From Bacteroidales bacterium (GTDB lineage: Bacteria; Bacteroidota; Bacteroidia; Bacteroidales; Muribaculaceae), in NCBI GenBank assembly GCA_900770215.1, contig CAAGJW010000065.1, positions 1-9,643 of the forward strand: a stretch of 9,643 nt of DNA, given 5' to 3'. The notes beneath the pieces are model-generated. The model ran no database searches and was not told the DNA's origin. It was given only the letters and a program-made list of their open reading frames with translations. The translations under genes and the position numbers were made by a program. Each line of letters opens with the position of its first letter. Within the stretch, counting starts at the first letter, position 1. This document shows, piece after piece, positions 1 to 5,292 of this stretch.

Positions 1-203
1 ACGGCGGGTCACCCAAAATCGACATGGAAAATTTGACAATTCATTGAAAATCAATACAAAAAGATTTTATGGCACCAAATTCTGTCAAAGTCAGGAAGAA
101 GGGAACCGCTGTATGCGGAACCGCACGTACAGTGGTGTGAGAGGTCGGTAAACACGAAAGTAGGAGATAAGCACCTATGACTAGTGTTTACCTCCTACTC
201 GAT
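1..203 (+). mobile_element. Group II intron, 3' end (domains V and VI), partial
   Basis: This is the 3' end of a self-splicing retroelement whose body and reverse transcriptase would lie left of the window. Domain V folds at 105-136. A 9-bp lower helix (105-113 with 128-136) contains one G-U pair inside a CGC triad (107-109). Four base pairs separate the triad from a 2-nt CG bulge (126-127), and a short upper helix is closed by a GAAC loop (118-121). Domain VI follows at 139-200: a 9-bp helix (147-155 with 184-192), then AGG/CCT and GAG/CTC pairs enclosing a single bulged A at 197, the expected branch point. The intron should end at GAT, 201-203, six nt after that A. The CGC triad and short upper helix recall class C introns, but the class is uncertain. 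Bases 1-100 contain no recognisable reverse transcriptase; frame 1 reaches a stop near base 36, which might be its C-terminus. Confidence 0.82.
105..136 (+). ncRNA. Group II intron domain V catalytic hairpin
   Basis: This is the metal-binding core of the intron ribozyme. The sequence shows a 9-bp basal helix, a CGC triad whose G108 pairs as a wobble with U133, a two-base CG bulge on the 3' side, and a four-base-pair distal helix with a tetraloop. Spacing from triad to bulge (4 bp) is the same as in well-studied introns such as Ll.LtrB. The GAAC loop is not a strict GNRA loop, which is a small departure from the usual form. Confidence 0.8.
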
Positions 204-222
204 TTCTATCAAGCTACAGGAT

Positions 223-1596
223 TTAGAGCATCTTGAGTTGCACAGTAAAGTGTCTCATCAATGGGGCTTCCCACTCGATGGCTACACCGTGAGTGACCTC
301 TTCTCGGCGATCATACACATTTTTCATTGCTGCTGCAACAACATCCATGTGATTGTCGGTATACACACGGCGAGGAATGCACAACCTCACCAGGTCGAGC
401 CCTCCAAATCGGTTTTGATGAGTCACGGGGTCGCGGTCGGCCAGGATATACCCTATTTCACAGGCGCGAATGCCTGCTTCAAGATACAACTCGCAAGTGA
501 GTCGCTGCGCGGGAAATTCCTCTTTAGGCACGCGGTCGAGCACTCTGTCGCCATCGACAAATATGGCATGGCCCCCAGCCGGACGCTGATAAGGAATGCC
601 GTACTCGTCGAGCTTGGCAGCCAGGTGGGCCACTTGATGGATGCGGGTGTTGAGCATGTCAAACTCGGTATTCTCGTCAAGGCCTTGGGCTATGGCATTC
701 AAGTCGCGACCGTTCAAGCCGCCATAAGTGATATAGCCTTCAAACGGGATGCAGAATTGCATTGCACCATCATACCATTTCTTGTTGTTGGTAGCAATGA
801 AACCACCCATGTTCACAATGGCATCTTTCTTGCACGACATGGTGGCTGCATCGGCCTCGGCAAACATCTCGCGCACGATCTCCTTGATCGTTTTGTCGGC
901 ATAGCCTTTTTCGCGTGTTTTAATGAAATAGGCATTCTCGGCAAAGCGGGCCGAGTCAACAACCACAGGCACATTGTACTTGTGGCACAAGCGGCATGTG
1001 TCCTTGATGTTTTGCATGCTCACAGGCTGACCGCCCACGGTATTGTTGGTGATAGTGAGCACCATAAACGGCACATTACCCTTGTTCTCGACCAGCACCT
1101 TTTCAAGTTTCTCAAGCGACACATTGCCCTTGAAAGGCAACTCAAGCTGTGTATTCTTGGCCTCGTCGATTGTGACGTCGATTGCAAAGGCATGACGGCT
1201 CTCGATGTGCCCCTTTGTGGTGTCGAAGTGTGCATTGCCTGGTATCACATTGCCTTCTTTCACAAGATAGGAAAACAGCACATTCTCGGCCGCACGTCCC
1301 TGATGAGTGGGGATCACATATTCAAAGCCGAATATTTTCCTCACCATCGCTTGAAATTTATAAAACGACGTTGCCCCTGCATAGCTCTCGTCGCCAAGCA
1401 TGAGCTCCGACCACTGGCGGTCGCTCATCGCGCCCGTGCCCGAGTCGGTGAGCAAGTCGATGTAGACTTGCTCGGCTCTCAGTTGAAACACGTTGTAGTG
1501 AGCCTCTTTCAGCCACTGCTCGCGTTGCTCGCGCGTGCTGCGATGTATGGGCTCAATCATCTTAATTTTCCAAGATTCTGCAAATGGTAATTCCAT
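223..1596 (-). CDS. tnaA: Tryptophanase (L-tryptophan indole-lyase)
   Basis: This PLP enzyme cleaves L-tryptophan to indole, pyruvate and ammonia in the cytoplasm. The protein is 457 residues, close to the usual length for beta-eliminating lyases. The PLP lysine is K257 in the motif S-C-K-K-D, and the T-H-Q-G-R and D-S-A-R-F motifs that contact PLP and its phosphate are present. Two positions separate tryptophanase from tyrosine phenol-lyase. I381 replaces the phenol-binding Arg381 of tyrosine phenol-lyase, and D125 follows F124 where that enzyme has Thr124; both match tryptophanase. H449 matches the conserved C-terminal histidine. I chose the ATG at 1596 (M-E-L-P-F); the open frame runs on to a TTG at 1629, but that would overlap the aminotransferase gene. 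It is the last gene of the operon, 10 bases after the previous stop, with no tnaC-like leader. No Shine-Dalgarno is seen. A group II intron ends 19 bases past its stop. Confidence 0.92.
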   Translation of the reverse strand: MELPFAESWKIKMIEPIHRSTREQREQWLKEAHYNVFQLRAEQVYIDLLTDSGTGAMSDRQWSELMLGDESYAGATSFYKFQAMVRKIFGFEYVIPTHQGRAAENVLFSYLVKEGNVIPGNAHFDTTKGHIESRHAFAIDVTIDEAKNTQLELPFKGNVSLEKLEKVLVENKGNVPFMVLTITNNTVGGQPVSMQNIKDTCRLCHKYNVPVVVDSARFAENAYFIKTREKGYADKTIKEIVREMFAEADAATMSCKKDAIVNMGGFIATNNKKWYDGAMQFCIPFEGYITYGGLNGRDLNAIAQGLDENTEFDMLNTRIHQVAHLAAKLDEYGIPYQRPAGGHAIFVDGDRVLDRVPKEEFPAQRLTCELYLEAGIRACEIGYILADRDPVTHQNRFGGLDLVRLCIPRRVYTDNHMDVVAAAMKNVYDRREEVTHGVAIEWEAPLMRHFTVQLKML

Positions 1597-1606
1597 GTCT
1601 GTATTT

Positions 1607-2920
1607 TTAAATTGGATTGTTTTCAGCAAAAATTTTCATTCGATCATCAAGCAGTTGGAACTGATGGGGCTTGATAAATGATGTGCACACCCTCAATCCC
1701 TCCTGATGGCTGCCTGTGGTTAAGAGGCATATTGCGCTCACGCCGTAATACATCAGTTCATGGGCAAGCTGGCCGCCAGTCATTCCTGGGTAACCTATGG
1801 TGAAATAGAACCCATCGGCTACGGGCTGGTCCAAGTCCTTGTCATAGACGATGTGGAAATTGTGTCGCAAGAAGATTTCCTTCATCTTGTGGGCACGGCG
1901 GGCATACTCCCGGGTCTCTTCCCTGAACTTGTAGGTGCCATCGCTGGCTGCCTTCATGATGGCTGCCATGGCATACTGGGCGCTGTGGCTCGTACCCGAC
2001 GACATGGCATACAGGATGCGCGTTGAGAAGACCAGGCCAAAAGGCAGACCCTCGTAGCGCTCGGCCAGGGCTGGATAGTGGCGGTGGAACAATGCATCGC
2101 TTATGCACACTACTGCAATGCGCTCACCAGCATAGCTGAAGGCCTTGCTGCCGCTTATGAAAAGGATGTAATTGTCGGTATATCGTGCCACAGTGGCTTG
2201 GTAAGGCGGCTGGAAGGGCACGTCAAGGTCTTTTCTGAAGTCCATGGCAAAATAAGCCAGGTCTTCGAGCACAATTGCATTGTAGCGGGTTGCGAGGCGC
2301 CCTATCGTTGCCAGCTCCTCCTCATCGAGGCACACCCACGACGGGTTGTTAGGATTACTGTAGATGATGGCACATATATTGCCTCGCGACAAGTAGCTCT
2401 CCAGTTTAGGACCCAGCTTGTCGCCGCGATAGTCGTACACATCGAAAGTCTCATACTTGATGCCTTGCACGTTCAACTGCATCTTTTGCACAGGAAACCC
2501 AGGATCGATAAAGAGCACAGTGTCGCGGTTCTTGTCACACTGCGAGCACAGGCAGAATGCTGCATAGGTGCCTTGCATCGACCCTGTGACGGGTATGCAT
2601 CCCTCTGGAGCGACATCTACACCCATAAAAGCTTTCACAAAGCGCGAAGCCTGCTTCTTGAGCACCGGTGCACCTTGTATGTCGGGATAAATGCTTGCAA
2701 TGCCTTTGTTCAGTGCATCGATTTGGGCCTTGACTCCCACTTGCGATGGCGGCAAGCCGGGTATGCCCATCTCCATCTTGATAAATTCCACGCCCGAGGC
2801 TTGCTCGGCATCCTCGGCCACGCCTTTTACCTCTCTTATTGTGGCATGAGCAAAATCCTGAATGTCGCGCTTGGCAATGGCGTCGTCTACAATTTTCTTG
2901 TCGATAGGTGTGGGTCTCAT
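1607..2920 (-). CDS. Class I PLP aminotransferase, probably aromatic
   Basis: This is a fold-type I aminotransferase of 437 residues that should move the amino group of an amino acid to 2-oxoglutarate or another keto acid. Seen in the sequence: the N-P-N-N-P segment at 189-193, the PLP lysine K259 in S-G-S-K-A-F-S-Y followed by A-G-E-R, and a late arginine, R410 in G-L-R-V, which suits the substrate-carboxylate arginine of the family. Substrate specificity cannot be read directly. Its position between indolepyruvate oxidoreductase genes and tryptophanase suggests tryptophan, phenylalanine or tyrosine, supplying aryl-pyruvates to IorAB. Its ATG overlaps the iorB stop by 4 bases (ATGA), so translation is probably coupled. 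An aspartate or general aminotransferase role is the main alternative. Confidence 0.88.
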   Translation of the reverse strand: MRPTPIDKKIVDDAIAKRDIQDFAHATIREVKGVAEDAEQASGVEFIKMEMGIPGLPPSQVGVKAQIDALNKGIASIYPDIQGAPVLKKQASRFVKAFMGVDVAPEGCIPVTGSMQGTYAAFCLCSQCDKNRDTVLFIDPGFPVQKMQLNVQGIKYETFDVYDYRGDKLGPKLESYLSRGNICAIIYSNPNNPSWVCLDEEELATIGRLATRYNAIVLEDLAYFAMDFRKDLDVPFQPPYQATVARYTDNYILFISGSKAFSYAGERIAVVCISDALFHRHYPALAERYEGLPFGLVFSTRILYAMSSGTSHSAQYAMAAIMKAASDGTYKFREETREYARRAHKMKEIFLRHNFHIVYDKDLDQPVADGFYFTIGYPGMTGGQLAHELMYYGVSAICLLTTGSHQEGLRVCTSFIKPHQFQLLDDRMKIFAENNPI

Positions 2921-3489
2921 TGTTGTGCTGCTTTACCTATTGTCAATGCCTTAAGATTGGCTTCGACTACTGCTTCGCCCTTGCGGGCAAACACGCTGCG
3001 GGTTGCTGCCTCCAGCTTCTCCAACTCAATGCCCAAGGCTTTCTGTGCTGCGCCGAGCAGAATCACATTGGCCGAGCGGGCGATACCGTTGTCTTTGGCC
3101 AGCTGCTCAATGTCGAGCACAATTACGTGCTCAAGGGCATTCAGGTCGCTCTCCACCTTGGCCATGTCGGGATAGTTGGGAATGTTGACAAATGGCTTGC
3201 TTGCCGTGATCACCCATCCGTCTTTGCTCAAATAGGGCAAATAGCGCAACGCCTCCATGGGTTCCATCGAGATGATGACATCGGCGCTGCCCTCGGCGAT
3301 CAAGTCGCTCATGATAGGCATGTTGGATATTCTCAAGTTGCTCTGCACATCGCCGCCGCGCTGCGACATGCCATGCACCTCCGACTGCTTAATGTAGAGA
3401 TTTTCCTGCATGGCAGCTTCTCCTATTATAGTTGCGATGGTGAGAATGCCTTGACCTCCCACACCACATAAGATGATATCGGTTTTCAT
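2917..3489 (-). CDS. iorB: Indolepyruvate oxidoreductase subunit beta
   Basis: This is the small (gamma-domain-like) subunit of indolepyruvate:ferredoxin oxidoreductase, which converts aryl-pyruvates plus CoA to aryl-acetyl-CoA, CO2 and reduced carrier. It has 190 residues, normal for IorB. The N-terminus carries the glycine-rich G-V-G-G-Q-G-I-L-T (residues 9-17), followed by the family motif S-E-V-H-G-M-S-Q-R-G-G (36-46). I chose the ATG at 3489, giving M-K-T-D-I. The open frame continues to 3549, but the extra 20 residues resemble nothing, while 3489 has a clear AGGAGG seven bases upstream and forms an ATGA overlap with the iorA stop. It ends in another ATGA overlap with the aminotransferase. 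Equal expression of the two Ior subunits by coupled translation is a reasonable inference. Confidence 0.93.
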   Translation of the reverse strand: MKTDIILCGVGGQGILTIATIIGEAAMQENLYIKQSEVHGMSQRGGDVQSNLRISNMPIMSDLIAEGSADVIISMEPMEALRYLPYLSKDGWVITASKPFVNIPNYPDMAKVESDLNALEHVIVLDIEQLAKDNGIARSANVILLGAAQKALGIELEKLEAATRSVFARKGEAVVEANLKALTIGKAAQQ

Positions 3490-5111
3490 TTTTTTGCCTC
3501 CTTTGCTAAACGTTGTTGTTTGATATGACGCTGCAGTGTCTGCATGCACTCACGACGGGGAATGATCACGCTCACGCCCTTGTACTCGATTTCCTCACGC
3601 AAAATACGCGTAATCTCAGGCATGTTTTTGGGAATGGGAACCACCACTTTCAAGTGCTCATTGTCAAGGCCGAGGCCTCGGCATATTGCCTCAAACTTGT
3701 TGGTGCCTGCCGAATCCTGTCCGCCAGTCATGGCCGTTGTGAGGTTGTCGCTGATAATCACAGTGATGTTGGAGTTCTCGTTGATCGCATCGAGCAATCC
3801 AGTCATGCCCGAGTGGGTGAAGGTTGAATCGCCTATCACAGCTACCGACGGCCACTGGCCGGCATCGGCGGCTCCCTTGGCCATGCCAATGCTGGCACCC
3901 ATGTCTACACACGAGTGAATGGCCTTGAACGGGGGCAGGAAGCCCAGGGTGTAGCAACCGATGTCGCCAAACACGCGAGCATTGGGATAGTCCTTGAGCA
4001 CCTCGTTGAGTGCAGTATACACGTCGCGATGTCCGCAACCTTGGCAGAATGCCGGTGGGCGTGGAACCACATCTTCACACGGGGCATAGTTCTCGTGCAG
4101 CTTGAATCCAAGTGCCATGGCCACTACATCGGGGTTCAACTCGCCAGTGCGTGGCAGTTCTCCCGAAAGCCGGCCCTTAATATACGCATTCCCAGGCATG
4201 ACACCTCTCACCTGCTCCTCTACAAACGGCTGTCCTTCTTCAATAATGAGGACCGAACGGCACTCGAGGGTCATTTTTCTCACCAATTCCTTGGGCAGAG
4301 GATACTGGCTGATTTTGAGTATAGGATAAGGACAGCCTTGTGGGTAATTCTCCATCACATAGTTGTAGCCTATGCCACACGCAATGATGCCCAGTGAGTG
4401 GTCTTTGCCATCGCAATAGTCGTTGTACTTGCTTGAGGCGGCCATCTGCTCCAACTCGGGCTGCTGGCCAGTGACCACATCGTTGCGCTTGCGAGCGTTC
4501 ACAGGCAATAGCACCCAGTTAGATGCCTTGGCATCATAGTTCATTTCATTTTCCTCACGCGCTTTTTCCTTTATCAAGACTGCTGCCCTGCTGTGGGCCA
4601 TGCGAGTGGTCACTCTCACAAGCACAGGAAGGTTCACTTTCTCCGACAGATCAAAAGCCATAGCCATCATGTCGTAGGCCTCCTGCTGATTGCTTGGTTC
4701 CAGCGTGGGCAACATGGCAAACTTGCCATAGAAGCGGCTGTCTTGCTCATCCTGCGAGGAATGCATCGACGGGTCGTCGGCCGCAAGCACTACCAAGCCG
4801 CCGTTCACCCCAGTCATTGCCGAGTTTACAAACGGATCGGCACACACGTTAAGGCCCACATGCTTCATGCACACCAGCGCTCGCTTGCCCATGAAGCTCA
4901 TGCCCAAAGCCTGCTCCATTGCAGTTTTCTCATTGGTGCACCAGCGGCTGTGCACGTGGCGTTGCACGGCAAGCTGTGAGTTCTGAATGTACTCGGTGAT
5001 CTCGGTCGACGGTGTGCCAGGATAGGCATACACGCCACTCAAGCCCGCATCAAGTGCTCCTTGTGCGATTGCTTCGTCTCCTAAAAGTAATTTTCTCTTC
5101 AATTGTTGCAT
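3486..5111 (-). CDS. iorA: Indolepyruvate oxidoreductase subunit alpha, no ferredoxin domain
   Basis: This is the thiamine-diphosphate catalytic subunit of indolepyruvate:ferredoxin oxidoreductase, 541 residues. The N-terminal pyrimidine-binding domain includes Y-P-G-T-P-S-T-E (30-37), and E61 in N-E-K is the likely cofactor-activating glutamate. The middle domain ends near residue 340. The C-terminal pyrophosphate-binding domain has F-C-Q-G-C-G-H (355-361) and the Mg-ThDP motif starting G-D-S at 427-429 and continuing to N-L-T-T-A-M-T-G. The archaeal type and many bacterial forms continue into a cysteine-rich domain with two [4Fe-4S] clusters. This protein stops soon after I-I-P-R-R-E-C with a basic tail and has no such cysteines. 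It is the first operon gene, behind a consensus promoter. The leader just before the ATG is A-rich and lacks a Shine-Dalgarno. Confidence 0.93.
   Translation of the reverse strand: MQQLKRKLLLGDEAIAQGALDAGLSGVYAYPGTPSTEITEYIQNSQLAVQRHVHSRWCTNEKTAMEQALGMSFMGKRALVCMKHVGLNVCADPFVNSAMTGVNGGLVVLAADDPSMHSSQDEQDSRFYGKFAMLPTLEPSNQQEAYDMMAMAFDLSEKVNLPVLVRVTTRMAHSRAAVLIKEKAREENEMNYDAKASNWVLLPVNARKRNDVVTGQQPELEQMAASSKYNDYCDGKDHSLGIIACGIGYNYVMENYPQGCPYPILKISQYPLPKELVRKMTLECRSVLIIEEGQPFVEEQVRGVMPGNAYIKGRLSGELPRTGELNPDVVAMALGFKLHENYAPCEDVVPRPPAFCQGCGHRDVYTALNEVLKDYPNARVFGDIGCYTLGFLPPFKAIHSCVDMGASIGMAKGAADAGQWPSVAVIGDSTFTHSGMTGLLDAINENSNITVIISDNLTTAMTGGQDSAGTNKFEAICRGLGLDNEHLKVVVPIPKNMPEITRILREEIEYKGVSVIIPRRECMQTLQRHIKQQRLAKEAKK
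3490..3504 (-). promoter_or_regulatory. Strong Shine-Dalgarno for iorB
   Basis: On the minus strand AAAGGAGG (3497-3504) lies seven bases before the iorB ATG and inside the last codons of iorA. It decides the iorB start at 3489 over the longer open frame. Other starts in this window have no comparable site. Confidence 0.75.
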
Positions 5112-5150
5112 AGTTGTTTTTAAGATAAAGGTCAGTCAATAGTTACATCC

Positions 5151-5181
5151 CAAAGATAAGCACTTTTTTTTACATGGCAAA
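5151..5181 (-). promoter_or_regulatory. Bacteroidota-type promoter for the iorA operon
   Basis: Read on the minus strand this is TTTG (5178-5181), 19 bases, then TATCTTTG (5151-5158), an exact fit to the Bacteroides consensus TTTG-N19-TANNTTTG. Transcription would start near 5144, leaving a leader of about 33 nt before the iorA ATG at 5111. It would drive the whole operon iorA-iorB-aminotransferase-tnaA; I saw no convincing second promoter inside it. Confidence 0.78.
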
Positions 5182-5189
5182 GAAAAGCT

Positions 5190-5210
5190 TGAATAAAAAT
5201 CGATTATTCA
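5190..5210. promoter_or_regulatory. Inverted repeat between divergent promoters, candidate operator
   Basis: TGAATAA (5190-5196) and TTATTCA (5204-5210) are perfect 7-bp arms around a 7-bp spacer. The repeat sits 8 bp from the iorA -33 element and 14 bp from the one for the acyl-CoA synthetase. It could bind a dimeric regulator acting on both promoters. The region is A/T-rich, so a chance repeat is possible, and no regulator gene is in the window. Confidence 0.4.
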
Positions 5211-5224
5211 TCTTGATTTTTTTG

Positions 5225-5255
5225 TTGCCCCTTTCAATAATATTTTATAGCTTTG
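5225..5255 (+). promoter_or_regulatory. Bacteroidota-type promoter for the acyl-CoA synthetase gene
   Basis: TTG (5225-5227), a 20-base spacer and TAGCTTTG (5248-5255) match the Bacteroidota promoter consensus. Transcription should begin near 5262, giving an unstructured leader of about 31 nt before the ATG at 5293. There is no Shine-Dalgarno; the bases just before the ATG are the same AACAACT found before iorA. Confidence 0.72.
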
Positions 5256-5292
5256 TGGGACTAATAAACCACAATTCTATAACTGAACAACT

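Noticed and set aside
184..1590. 468-codon open frame on the plus strand opposite tnaA
   Set aside because: It is the antisense shadow of tnaA, starts inside the intron, is rich in His and Cys and matches no known family.
1594..1629. Upstream TTG start for tnaA at 1629
   Set aside because: It would overlap the aminotransferase end and add 11 residues; the ATG at 1596 gives the typical M-E-L-P-F start of Bacteroidales tryptophanases as I recall them.
2078..3175. 365-codon plus-strand open frame
   Set aside because: It crosses two well-supported minus-strand genes (aminotransferase and iorB) and has low-complexity shadow composition.
3487..3549. Upstream ATG for iorB at 3549
   Set aside because: The extra residues lie in the iorA coding region and lack family similarity, while ATG 3489 has AGGAGG and an ATGA overlap.
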